Shown: positions 34,668 through 42,432 of the stretch, piece by piece | Numbering within the stretch: position 1 is the stretch's first letter | Layout: the number at the start of each line of letters is the position of its first letter | Assembly: GCF_020164595.1 (NCBI RefSeq) | Contig: NZ_JAIQZE010000001.1 | Coordinates: forward strand, 1-64,000 | Length of the DNA stretch: 64,000 nt | Direction: 5' to 3' | Source: Psychroflexus longus | GTDB taxonomy: Bacteria > Bacteroidota > Bacteroidia > Flavobacteriales > Flavobacteriaceae | Translations under genes and position numbers: made by a program | The notes under the pieces: generated by a model | Databases searched by the model: none | The model's input: the letters and a program-made list of their open reading frames with translations, nothing else | Told to the model about the DNA's origin: nothing

Positions 34668-35028
34668 TAATATTGAGTTTTGCAGTAGAAGTTTTAATAC
34701 TGATCACAAATATGGATATCAGTTCATTATTTTCTTTCAATAATTTATCTAATGAGTCAGTATCCGATGTTAAGTTTGCTCCCTTTTGAATTTTCAGATT
34801 AATCAAACATTCCCTTAATTCCTTTAAACAAATTTTCATTTTATGAAGAAAGTCTCTTATAGACTCAGCGCTTCTTGCTTCGCCGTAATTCAAAGCTGAA
34901 GAACTAGCAGATCTTATTAACTGTTTGGTCAAATATTCTCCTTCAAAATTATTCTTGACAGTTTTACAAAATAAAATAGAATCGATTGAAAATTGGATCA
35001 GTCTATCTTCTAACTCAACTGGTTTCAT
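34657..35028 (-). CDS. Four-helix-bundle protein (S23/TIGR02436-like), module 3
   Basis: A 123-aa helical protein with LTKQLIRSASSSALNYGEARSAES and DFLHKMKICLKELRECLINLK, the subtype shared with module 1 but clearly divergent from it. It sits between paaG and paaH, in operon orientation, between a GATT array (left) and an AATC array (right). The C-terminal codons enter the left array. Function unknown. The three copies differ so much that each was probably acquired independently. Confidence 0.88.
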   Translation of the reverse strand: MKPVELEDRLIQFSIDSILFCKTVKNNFEGEYLTKQLIRSASSSALNYGEARSAESIRDFLHKMKICLKELRECLINLKIQKGANLTSDTDSLDKLLKENNELISIFVISIKTSTAKLNIKSK

Positions 35029-35071
35029 ACTTAAAAGATTTATGTTTAACTTATTTAAGCATTGATTAAAA

Positions 35072-35138
35072 AATCAGCAATCTCCTACCATCAATCTCCA
35101 ATCGTTAATCTGAAATCTTTAATCTCAAATACTCAATT
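35072..35138. repeat. Heptad array, module 3 right (AATC + 3)
   Basis: AATC at 35072, 35079, 35093, 35100, 35107, 35114 and 35121, TACC in the 35086 slot, AATA at 35128 and AATT at 35135, all in one 7-base phase. AATC is the complement of GATT on the left. The array ends at the paaG stop codon. Confidence 0.95.
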
Positions 35139-35920
35139 TATTTTCCTCTAAACTTCGCCTCTCTCTTTTCCATAAATGCGGACACACCTTCTTCATAATC
35201 ATTTGTATTGGCGGCGGCGATTTGATATTCAGACTCTAAAGCGAGTTGGTCTTCAAGTGAATTATTGAAGGACTTGTTCAGTGCTTTTTTGGTATAGGCC
35301 AAAGCTTTGGTGGGCATTTTGGCTAATTTTTCTGCTAACTTCTTTACTTCTTCTTGGTAAGTTTCGGCTGAATAATATTTGTAAATCATGCCCATACGTT
35401 CCGCTTCAACCGCATCTACTTTGTCACCCAGCATGGCTAAAGCGGATGCTCTTTGGAAACCAACTAGTCTTGGCAGAAAAAAAGTGCCTGCAGAATCGGG
35501 GATCAATCCAATTTTTGAAAAGGCCTGAATAAAACTAGCTTGTTCGCTGGCAACAACGATATCACAAGCTAAAGCGATGTTGGCTCCTGCTCCTGCAGCT
35601 ACACCGTTAACAGAAGCAATGACAGGTTTTTCGATATTTCTGATTCTCGTAATGATAGGATTGTAATGGTCATCTAATATTTTTTTGAATCCAGGATGCT
35701 GATCCGGATCTGTAATTTCCTGTATGTCCTGACCTGCACAAAAGGCTTTGCCTTCACCAGTTAAAACAATAGCTCTCACCTCATCATTACGGATACAATC
35801 GTCTAGTGTTTTTTGCAAAGAAAAAGCCATTTCCCGATTGAAACTATTGAATTTGTTGGGTCTATTGAATTTTATGTAAGCAACTTGATTTTGAATAGTG
35901 AGTAATATACTGGAATCCAT
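35138..35920 (-). CDS. paaG: 1,2-epoxyphenylacetyl-CoA isomerase (oxepin-CoA forming)
   Basis: A crotonase-family protein that converts ring-1,2-epoxyphenylacetyl-CoA to oxepin-CoA. Oxyanion-hole motifs AFCAGQDIQEI and VNGVAAGAGANIALACDIV, the catalytic Asp in KIGLIPDSAGTFFLPR and the C-terminal trimerisation helices are present. Length 260 aa matches E. coli PaaG (262). It lies in the paa operon after paaD, with element C in the gap. Confidence 0.92.
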   Translation of the reverse strand: MDSSILLTIQNQVAYIKFNRPNKFNSFNREMAFSLQKTLDDCIRNDEVRAIVLTGEGKAFCAGQDIQEITDPDQHPGFKKILDDHYNPIITRIRNIEKPVIASVNGVAAGAGANIALACDIVVASEQASFIQAFSKIGLIPDSAGTFFLPRLVGFQRASALAMLGDKVDAVEAERMGMIYKYYSAETYQEEVKKLAEKLAKMPTKALAYTKKALNKSFNNSLEDQLALESEYQIAAANTNDYEEGVSAFMEKREAKFRGK

Positions 35921-36059
35921 AGTTTTGAATTTTTAGTGATTTTGAATGCGAAAAGTTACGAAATTAGGATTTAAATTAATCTTTAAGTAAGTTAGACTCT
36001 CAATCGATAAATCAAATTGATCTCTAATCCTAGTCTTGAAAAAATAACATTTGAAGTAA

Positions 36060-36140
36060 GCTTCGGTTAGGGATTGAGGCACTTGTTGGAGCTCTTCCTG
36101 TTTTTGCAACAGGAAAGCGACTGCCGAAAGCCCGACCCTC
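36060..36140 (-). repeat. Structured intergenic element C
   Basis: On the minus strand it reads GGTCGGGCTTTCGGCAGTCG, a hairpin TTCCTG/CAGGAA (36095-36100 with 36110-36115), then CTCAATCCCTAACCGAAG. The GGGCTTTC start and ATCCCTAAC end match the family of A, B and D. It lies about 30 bases past the paaD stop codon. Confidence 0.65.
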
Positions 36141-36172
36141 ATTTTTAAATGGGGGTAACCGCCAAAACAAGC

Positions 36173-36673
36173 TTAGATTAAACATTTAAAATAATCGAAA
36201 GTTTCTTCGCAGTCCTCACATTTGAACATCGCCTTGCAGGCTGTGGATGCAAACTGACTTACCAATCTCGTGTTTTTAGATTCGCATTGCGGGCAAGGTA
36301 TTACTCGCTTATTGCCAAGTAGAGCATCTTTATCTGAGGTAGCATCCATAGGTGGGGCAATCCCGTAATCCTTGAGTGCTTTTTTGCCTTCATCGGTCAT
36401 CCAGTCTGTGGTCCATGCGGGAGACAAAATAAGCTTAACCTCAGGCTTATAGCCGTGTTTTGCAAGTTCGGTTTTGATATCGTCACCAATCACATCCATG
36501 GCTGGACAACCGCTATAAGTAGGGGTTATTTCAACTTTTGCCACTTGGTTAGGCAGCACTGTTGCGGAACGAACTACGCCTAAATCAATTATAGACAATA
36601 CGGGAATTTCTGGATCGGGAACCGATTTCAGTATAGTGTACAGTTCTGTTGCTATGTCTGCTTCTTGCGTCAT
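36173..36673 (-). CDS. paaD: Phenylacetyl-CoA epoxidase subunit PaaD
   Basis: A MIP18/DUF59 protein thought to help mature the iron centre of the PaaABC epoxidase. The N-terminal domain has VPDPEIPVLSIIDLG and TPTYSGCPAMDVI; the C-terminus is a zinc-ribbon-like module with CPQC, TACKAMFKCEDC and a final C (residues about 130-165). Length 166 aa is normal. Its ATG is five bases from an AGTT heptad array. Confidence 0.93.
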   Translation of the reverse strand: MTQEADIATELYTILKSVPDPEIPVLSIIDLGVVRSATVLPNQVAKVEITPTYSGCPAMDVIGDDIKTELAKHGYKPEVKLILSPAWTTDWMTDEGKKALKDYGIAPPMDATSDKDALLGNKRVIPCPQCESKNTRLVSQFASTACKAMFKCEDCEETFDYFKCLI

Positions 36674-36678
36674 AAATT

Positions 36679-36703
36679 AGTTAATAGTTGACAGTTATTA
36701 GTA
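36679..36703. repeat. Gene-less heptad array, left part (AGTT + 3)
   Basis: AGTT at 36679, 36686 and 36693 and AGTA at 36700, exactly 7 apart, directly upstream of the paaD start. There is no four-helix-bundle gene in the paaC-paaD gap. Confidence 0.7.
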
Positions 36704-36742
36704 GCTTTAATATTCTATATGCCACTTTAGTATTAAACATCG

Positions 36743-36788
36743 CACTTCTGACTTTAAGTATCTACAGCCTAACCTCTCAAATCTAATC
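36743..36788. repeat. Gene-less heptad array, right part (degenerate AACT)
   Basis: CACT at 36743 and GACT at 36750 are followed, in the same 7-base phase, by weaker forms (AGTA, ACAG, AACC, CAAA, AATC) up to the paaC stop. AACT is the complement of AGTT on the left, as in the complete modules, but the match is much decayed. Confidence 0.4.
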
Positions 36789-37543
36789 TACCACTTCATA
36801 CCTGGATAGGTTCTCTGCATGTACTGCATGTCTGATAAAATAAAACCCATATGCTCTGTGTGAATTCCATTTTTACCACCTTTCTGAAAATATTTTGTAT
36901 CTGGAATATCTAGTGTTGCTTCTTTAAGGAGTGAGGTAATGGCAGCGTAATAACTGTCTTTTAAGTTTGTGGTATCTACACCATAACCAGCTTTTGAGAC
37001 TGCTTTGTCATTATCTGTCATATGAAATAATTCATCGGTATACACCCACAAATCATCAATAGCCTGCTGAGCTTTTTGTTTGCTTTCTTCGGTTCCATCA
37101 CCTAGTCTTTTGAGCCAGTCTCCAGAAAAACGTTTATGATAAGAAACCTCCTTCAAACTCTTTTTAGCAATCGCTTGAAAATTGACATTTTTGGAATTTT
37201 CTAACTCTTTTAAAAGCATGAAATGAAAAACATCAAAAAAATATTGTCTAACAATGACGTAAGCAAAATCCGTGTTGGGCTGTTCTACCAAAAGCACATT
37301 TTTATACTCGCGCTCTGTTCTTAGAAAAGCAACATCATCTTCAGTTATGTCTTTCGGTGAAAGCTCGGCTACGTACTGGTAATAACTTCTAGTCTGACCA
37401 AGTAAATCCAGAGCCATATTAGTCATGGCAATATCAGTCTCCAAAGTCGGACCATGTCCACAGAGTTCGGAAATTCTCTGACCTAAAATCAAAGAATTAT
37501 CGGCAATCCCGTAGATATATTGAATTAAATTTTCGTTCGTCAT
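36788..37543 (-). CDS. paaC: Phenylacetyl-CoA epoxidase structural subunit PaaC
   Basis: The catalytically inactive ferritin-like partner of PaaA in the epoxidase core. Helical throughout; YGIADNSLILGQRISELCGHGPTLETDIAMTNMALDLLGQ at the N-terminus and AKKSLKEVSYHKRFSGDWLKRLGDG are diagnostic. The C-terminus HMGFILSDMQYMQRTYPG is also typical. Length 251 aa is normal. Confidence 0.95.
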   Translation of the reverse strand: MTNENLIQYIYGIADNSLILGQRISELCGHGPTLETDIAMTNMALDLLGQTRSYYQYVAELSPKDITEDDVAFLRTEREYKNVLLVEQPNTDFAYVIVRQYFFDVFHFMLLKELENSKNVNFQAIAKKSLKEVSYHKRFSGDWLKRLGDGTEESKQKAQQAIDDLWVYTDELFHMTDNDKAVSKAGYGVDTTNLKDSYYAAITSLLKEATLDIPDTKYFQKGGKNGIHTEHMGFILSDMQYMQRTYPGMKW

Positions 37544-37582
37544 TTACTTAAATCTTTAAAATTAAAACAGCCTGATTATCAG

Positions 37583-37870
37583 TTACATGTGTTCAATATC
37601 GTCTGGCAACTCATAAAAGGTCGGATGACGGTATGCCTTATCCGCAGCAGGTTCAAACATTTCTCCGTTATCATCTGGGTTGGATGCTTTTATATTTTTG
37701 GATTCTACTACCCAGATACTCACACCCTCACTGCGTCTTGTGTAAACATCTCTTGCGTTTTTGAGCGCCATATCTGGGTCTGGAGCGTGTAAACTCCCGA
37801 AATGACGGTGCTCTAATCCATTTTTACTTCTTACGAAAACTTCCCAAAGTGGCCAGTTTTTTTTTGACAT
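37583..37870 (-). CDS. paaB: Phenylacetyl-CoA epoxidase subunit PaaB
   Basis: A 95-aa bridging subunit of the epoxidase: WPLWEVFVRSKNGLEHRHFGSLHA, DPDMALKNARDVYTRRSEG and VSIWVVES are the family core. It links PaaAC heterodimers into the active complex. It lies 28 bases from paaA. Confidence 0.96.
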   Translation of the reverse strand: MSKKNWPLWEVFVRSKNGLEHRHFGSLHAPDPDMALKNARDVYTRRSEGVSIWVVESKNIKASNPDDNGEMFEPAADKAYRHPTFYELPDDIEHM

Positions 37871-37898
37871 TGAATTTTATTTTAAAAATTAAAGCTTT

Positions 37899-38867
37899 CT
37901 ATACTGCTTCTTTTACTTCTTTATCAGCTTGCTTATCTGCGTAAGCAATAGCTGCGTCTCTTACCCACTCTCCATTATCCCAGGCATTCTTTCTGGCTGA
38001 AATACGCTCTTTATTGCACATTCCGTGACCTTTTACGACTTGCCAAAACTCTTCCCAATCGATATCACCAAAGTTATAGTGGCCAGTTTCATTGTTGTAT
38101 TTCAAATTTTCATCTGGCACTTTAAGTCCGAGGATATCGGCTTGAGGAACCGTTTGGTCAATAAATTGCTGACGCAACTCATCATTAGTTTTACGCTTGA
38201 GTTTCCATTTCATGGACTGCTCTGTATGGGTAGATTCATCATCTGTAGGACCAAGCATCATTAAAGATGGCCACCACCAACGATTCAATGCATCTTGCGC
38301 CATGTCTTTTTGCTCTTGAGTTCCGTTGCAAAGCGTCATCATAATTTCATAACCTTGTCTTTGGTGAAAACTTTCTTCCTTACAGACCCTTACCATTGCT
38401 CTTGCGTAAGGTCCAAAAGATGTACTACACAATGGCACCTGGTTGATAATCGCTGCACCATCGACTAACCAGCCGATCGCACCTATGTCTGCCCACGTAA
38501 GTGTTGGATAATTAAAAATACTTGAATATTTAGCTTTTCCAGAATGCAACTGATCGTAAAGTTCCTCTCTGGAAATTCCTAGAGTCTCACAAGCCGAATA
38601 AAGGTATAAACCATGCCCGGCTTCGTCTTGAACTTTAGCTAGAAGCGCTACTTTTCTTCTTAAAGATGGCGCTCTTGTAATCCAGTTTCCTTCTGGCAGC
38701 ATCCCGACAATTTCGGAGTGTGCGTGTTGTGAAATCTGGCGGATATGTGTTTTTCTATATTTCTCCGGCATCCAGTCTTTTGGCTCGATTTTTTCATCAC
38801 GAGCAATTTTTGCTTCAAAAATATCTTCTAAGCTTTTCATCTGTTCTTTTTCTTTCATATTTTCCAT
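37899..38867 (-). CDS. paaA: Phenylacetyl-CoA epoxidase catalytic subunit PaaA
   Basis: The di-iron oxygenase subunit that epoxidises the ring of phenylacetyl-CoA with O2. Iron ligands are in [19 protein letters not shown] and [30 protein letters not shown] and [21 protein letters not shown] are conserved. Length 322 aa is normal. The ATG at 38867 is used; a second Met two codons in is also possible. Confidence 0.96.
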   Translation of the reverse strand: MENMKEKEQMKSLEDIFEAKIARDEKIEPKDWMPEKYRKTHIRQISQHAHSEIVGMLPEGNWITRAPSLRRKVALLAKVQDEAGHGLYLYSACETLGISREELYDQLHSGKAKYSSIFNYPTLTWADIGAIGWLVDGAAIINQVPLCSTSFGPYARAMVRVCKEESFHQRQGYEIMMTLCNGTQEQKDMAQDALNRWWWPSLMMLGPTDDESTHTEQSMKWKLKRKTNDELRQQFIDQTVPQADILGLKVPDENLKYNNETGHYNFGDIDWEEFWQVVKGHGMCNKERISARKNAWDNGEWVRDAAIAYADKQADKEVKEAV

Positions 38868-38891
38868 AGTAGCTTATTTTTTCAAATTTTA

Positions 38892-39965
38892 TTAAACGTC
38901 AAAATCTACAGTTACTTTATCTGTAGTTGGTACAGATTGACAACTCAGTACCAGATTTTGAGCAACTTCTTCTTTTTCTAAAGCGTAATTTACTTTCATT
39001 TCTACATTACCTTCCATCACACGACATTTACAAGTACTGCAAACGCCCCCTTTGCAAGCAAAAGGTAAATCTGCTCCTGCAGCCAAAGCAGCATCTAACA
39101 GGTTGTCATAGTCTTTGGTCATGGCAAAATGAAACTCTTTACCACCATCCAAAATGGTGATTTGAGTCCCGTCTTTTCGTTTAGCCAAAGCTTCTTCTGT
39201 TCGCCTTTTGTCTTCTTCTGAAAGTCCAGAAACAAATAATTCAAAATGAATATTGTTTTCATTCAAACCTAGAGAAGTTAATTCATCACGAATCATGAAA
39301 ATCATTTGCTCTGGGCCGCAAATAAATACATCACTTACCTCATCGATATCAAAGACTGAATTGGCTAATGTCTGTACCTTTTCAGGAGTAAATCTTCCGT
39401 TTAGCAATTCAATATCACGCTGTTCTCGAGTTAAAAAATAGAAAATTTCAAATCTCCCGAAGTAGCGATTTCTGATTTGTTCAATTTCCTCTTTGAAGAT
39501 AATGGATTTAGCATTCTTATTCAAATAAAACAGCTTACAATTTGCATTCGGCTCTTTGGCTAAATGCGTTTTTATCATCGACAAAATTGGCGTGATCCCA
39601 CTTCCCGCAGCAAAAAACAAGTAAGTCTTGTCTGTATCTTGTTGAGCATCAACACCAAACTCACCGCTTGGAGGCATCACTTCCAAAATATCATTAGCCT
39701 TCAACTCTTGATTCACATATGTTGAAAATTTCCCTTCGAAAATCTGTTTAACGGCAACTTTCCATTCATCATCAACAGGACTTGAACATAAAGAATAAGA
39801 TCTCCTAATGTCTTCCCCATTAATGTCTTTTTTCAAAGTCAAGTGCTGACCTTGATGGTACATAAAATCAGATTTTAAATCTTCTGGGATATCAAAAGTA
39901 ATCACAGAACAATCTTCTGTTTCTTTATAGACATCCTTTACTTTAATCGGAAAAAAACTCGGCAT
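38892..39965 (-). CDS. paaE: Phenylacetyl-CoA epoxidase reductase PaaE
   Basis: Delivers electrons from NADPH to PaaA. Ferredoxin reductase part: FAD motif RRSYSLCSSP, nucleotide-binding AAGSGITPILSMIK and FICGPEQM. C-terminal plant-type 2Fe-2S domain: FACKGGVCSTCKCRV and LSCQSVP supply the four cysteines. Length 357 aa is normal. It is the first gene of the operon, directly behind operator 1. Confidence 0.96.
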   Translation of the reverse strand: MPSFFPIKVKDVYKETEDCSVITFDIPEDLKSDFMYHQGQHLTLKKDINGEDIRRSYSLCSSPVDDEWKVAVKQIFEGKFSTYVNQELKANDILEVMPPSGEFGVDAQQDTDKTYLFFAAGSGITPILSMIKTHLAKEPNANCKLFYLNKNAKSIIFKEEIEQIRNRYFGRFEIFYFLTREQRDIELLNGRFTPEKVQTLANSVFDIDEVSDVFICGPEQMIFMIRDELTSLGLNENNIHFELFVSGLSEEDKRRTEEALAKRKDGTQITILDGGKEFHFAMTKDYDNLLDAALAAGADLPFACKGGVCSTCKCRVMEGNVEMKVNYALEKEEVAQNLVLSCQSVPTTDKVTVDFDV

Positions 39966-39983
39966 TTATTAATAGTTTAATAA

Positions 39984-40005
39984 CAAAACTAACGTTTGTT
40001 AGTTT
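39984..40005 (-). promoter_or_regulatory. Promoter/operator 1 of the paa regulon
   Basis: AAACTAAC (39986-39993), gttt, GTTAGTTT (39998-40005) is a perfect 8-bp inverted repeat. On the minus strand TAGTTTTG (39991-39984) fits the -7 consensus TAnnTTTG and overlaps the repeat. It lies 18 bases before the paaE ATG. A TetR-type repressor is the natural ligand; the candidate is the gene at 45670-46233. Confidence 0.75.
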
Positions 40006-40057
40006 AAAATTCGAAAAATTGGTGTTAAATTATTTTAGCTGGTAAAACCTCTACAAG

Positions 40058-40618
40058 TTATGAGTAATATTCGACTTTAGCTTCTATCGAGGACTTGCGC
40101 TCACCTTCTTCAAGCTCACCATTATATTTTCCCATGTAAAAAAATCCCAAACAAGATTCTCCTTCATTTAAATTGAAGAAGTCACTCACTAAGTCTTTAT
40201 AAGATGGTGAGCTCCAGTAAGCTCCAATATTAAGCTCAGTGCAAGCCAGCCACATGTTTTGAACTGCCATGGCGACAGCGGAAACCTCTTCCCATTCAGG
40301 CGGTTTACCTTTTGGGCTTCTTTGCATGCAGATCGCGATTACTGAATGAGATTCCTCAAACTTAGAAACTATTTTTTTCCTTTTGAAGGATGATGGCTTC
40401 CCCTCTAGTTCAGCATTTTTATCGGCCAGAAAATTCGCTAATTTCAATTTACTATCGCCCTGTATAACTTTAAAACGCCATGGTTCAGTCTTTTTATGAT
40501 TGGGAGCCCAATTGGCTGTTGCAAGAATTTTATCAAGTTCATCCTTCAAGATAGGTTCATCGTTGTATTGTTTTGGAAAAACAGATCGCCTTTTTTCTAT
40601 AAGTTCGAATATATCCAT
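40058..40618 (-). CDS. Nitroreductase-family FMN oxidoreductase
   Basis: A 186-aa flavoprotein: ELIEKRRSVFPKQYNDEPI, ILATANWAPNHKKTEPWRFKVIQG (FMN-binding Arg and Asn pattern) and a central NMWLACTELNIGAYWSSP. Family members reduce nitro compounds, quinones or flavins with NAD(P)H; the natural substrate is unknown. It is three bases from the aminotransferase gene upstream and so is probably its operon partner. It ends 93 bases before the paaE start. Confidence 0.88.
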   Translation of the reverse strand: MDIFELIEKRRSVFPKQYNDEPILKDELDKILATANWAPNHKKTEPWRFKVIQGDSKLKLANFLADKNAELEGKPSSFKRKKIVSKFEESHSVIAICMQRSPKGKPPEWEEVSAVAMAVQNMWLACTELNIGAYWSSPSYKDLVSDFFNLNEGESCLGFFYMGKYNGELEEGERKSSIEAKVEYYS

Positions 40619-40621
40619 GAT

Positions 40622-41770
40622 TTAGTTTTTAAACACTTCTAAAATAGCCTCTTTAATTCTCTTTCTGTCTTTATCATTTAGATTTGATCCCGAAGGTAGA
40701 CATAAGCCTCTTTCAAATAATTCCTCAGCAACTTTTCCACCGTAATAAGGCATATGTGCAAAGACCGGCTGCAAATGCATAGGTTTCCAAAGTGGCCGAC
40801 TTTCAATATTATGAGTTTCGAGATGCAATCGCATTTGTTCTCTATCAATGCCATTGGTCTTAATTGGATCTATAGTGATTGCTGACAACCAATGATTACT
40901 GAAATAGTCATCTGATGGCTCAGTTAAAACTTCTACTCCATCAATTTCAGAAAAAATAGTCTCATAAAACTGATGCATTTCTCGCCTCAAGGCCACATGC
41001 TTGTCCAAAACCAGCATTTGACCGCGACCAATACCAGCAGAAATATTGCTCATTCTGTAATTGAACCCAATTTCGGAATGCTGATAATGCGGCGCCTGAT
41101 CCCTGGCCTGAGTTGAATAAAAAACCGTTTTCTCTTTAGAAGCTTTATTATTGCTGACCAAAGCCCCGCCGCCAGAAGTGGTGATAATTTTATTGCCATT
41201 GAACGATAAGGCGGCAAACTCACCAAAGGTTCCGCAAGATTTTGATTTGTAGGTAGATCCTAAAGATTCTGCGGCATCTTCCACAATTGGAATATTATAT
41301 TTTGAGGCGACTTCATGAACCTCATCTACCATGTAAGGCATGCCGTACAAATGAACGGGAATAATTGCTTTTGGTCTTTTACCCTTAGAGATTCTATCTT
41401 TTATTGCTTTCTCAAGAGCTTTTGGACAAATATTCCAGGTTTGAGGCTCACTATCAACAAAAACAGGTGTTGCGCCTTGATACATAATAGGATTGGCAGA
41501 ACCACTAAAGGTAAAACTCTGGCAAATCACTTCGTCTCCTGCTTTAACACCTAATTGAACTAAAGCTAAATGAATTGCGGCTGTTCCACTACTCAAAACA
41601 GCAACTTCTTTATCTTGATCTATGTATTCCTTCAAATCAGATTCAAATCCGTTGACGTTAGGCCCTAAAGGAGCAATCCAATTTTCTTCAAAGGCTTTGT
41701 TGACAAATTCTTGTTCTTGACCGCCCATGTGAGGTGAGGATAACCATATTTTTGATAATTCTGAAGACAT
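40622..41770 (-). CDS. DegT/DnrJ/EryC1 sugar-nucleotide aminotransferase
   Basis: A PLP enzyme of sugar-nucleotide biosynthesis. The cofactor lysine lies in FNGNKIITTSGGGALV; VEDAAESLGSTYKSK holds the PLP-binding Asp, and the start KIWLSSPHMGGQEQEFV and FNYRMSNISAGIGRGQ are typical of the family. The pattern is close to PglE-type enzymes that make UDP-4-amino sugars (bacillosamine). The neighbouring PglC-like sugar transferase supports a role in glycan or glycoprotein assembly, though no dehydratase or acetyltransferase is present here. Confidence 0.88.
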   Translation of the reverse strand: MSSELSKIWLSSPHMGGQEQEFVNKAFEENWIAPLGPNVNGFESDLKEYIDQDKEVAVLSSGTAAIHLALVQLGVKAGDEVICQSFTFSGSANPIMYQGATPVFVDSEPQTWNICPKALEKAIKDRISKGKRPKAIIPVHLYGMPYMVDEVHEVASKYNIPIVEDAAESLGSTYKSKSCGTFGEFAALSFNGNKIITTSGGGALVSNNKASKEKTVFYSTQARDQAPHYQHSEIGFNYRMSNISAGIGRGQMLVLDKHVALRREMHQFYETIFSEIDGVEVLTEPSDDYFSNHWLSAITIDPIKTNGIDREQMRLHLETHNIESRPLWKPMHLQPVFAHMPYYGGKVAEELFERGLCLPSGSNLNDKDRKRIKEAILEVFKN

Positions 41771-41780
41771 TCAAATAAGA

Positions 41781-42347
41781 TTAGTGATAGAATGGTAAAA
41801 GTATTGTTTTTAAAAGTATTTTTAAGTCAGTTGTAAATGAAACCCTTTGATAATACTCTAGATTTAACTTCACTTTTTGAGGAAATAAAACAGTGTCATT
41901 ATGAGCCAGTGGATCTTCCTTTTCAGCAAGCAGTTGTTCTTCATTGACAAATTTTAATGACGCATATCCGGTAATCCCAGGTTTTAATTGAAGTATTAAT
42001 CGATCCTCACCTTTTAATTTATCGTAATAACCTGGAATATCTGGTCTTGGTCCCACTAGACTCATGTCACCTTTGAGCACATTCAATAACTGAGGCAACT
42101 CGTCAATTTTTGTTTTTCGAAGTAATTTCAAAAAATAATGGGATTGACTGTTTTCCTTGATCGTTTTAAATTTATAGACCGTAAAAAACTCACCATATTG
42201 ACCGACGCGCTTTTGAAAAAAAATTGGACTGGACTTATGAATTAAAAGAAGTATAATCCAGATTAAAATCAGAAATGGTGACAAAAATAGGAGTCCGAAA
42301 AAACTCAGAATGAAATCAAATATTGGCTTTACAAGTTTCAAATACAT
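41781..42347 (-). CDS. Bacterial sugar transferase, PglC-like phosphoglycosyl transferase
   Basis: A monotopic phosphoglycosyl transferase of 188 aa that moves a sugar phosphate to undecaprenyl phosphate. One N-terminal re-entrant hydrophobic helix (residues 5-32, with LSPFLI), then QKRVGQYGEFFTVYKFKTI, LRKTKIDELPQLLNVLKGDMSLVGPRPD (catalytic Asp-Glu) and LKPGITGYASLKF. It is the short form without extra membrane helices. ATG 42347 is used because the 15 upstream residues are not family-like. It starts the operon with the aminotransferase and nitroreductase. Confidence 0.92.
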   Translation of the reverse strand: MYLKLVKPIFDFILSFFGLLFLSPFLILIWIILLLIHKSSPIFFQKRVGQYGEFFTVYKFKTIKENSQSHYFLKLLRKTKIDELPQLLNVLKGDMSLVGPRPDIPGYYDKLKGEDRLILQLKPGITGYASLKFVNEEQLLAEKEDPLAHNDTVLFPQKVKLNLEYYQRVSFTTDLKILLKTILLPFYH

Positions 42348-42381
42348 GAGCCTAAAATAAACAAAGCTTTTTACAAATAAC

Positions 42382-42410
42382 AAAGGCCTCAATATAAGAT
42401 TGAAGCCTTT
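42382..42410 (-). terminator. Terminator after the T9SS cargo gene
   Basis: AAAGGCCTCAAT (42382-42393), 5-nt loop, ATTGAAGCCTTT (42399-42410): a 12-bp stem with one mismatch, T-rich on the minus-strand 3' side. Confidence 0.75.
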
Positions 42411-42432
42411 GATCTAAATATTTTAGTTCAAC

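Noticed and set aside
32961-35138. Heptad arrays as a CRISPR array
   Set aside because: Units are 7 bases with 4 fixed, there are no 25-40-base repeats or spacers, and no cas genes.
35933-36142. A 69-aa open frame between paaG and paaD on the minus strand
   Set aside because: It lies mainly over structured element C, has no family pattern and starts inside the repeat.
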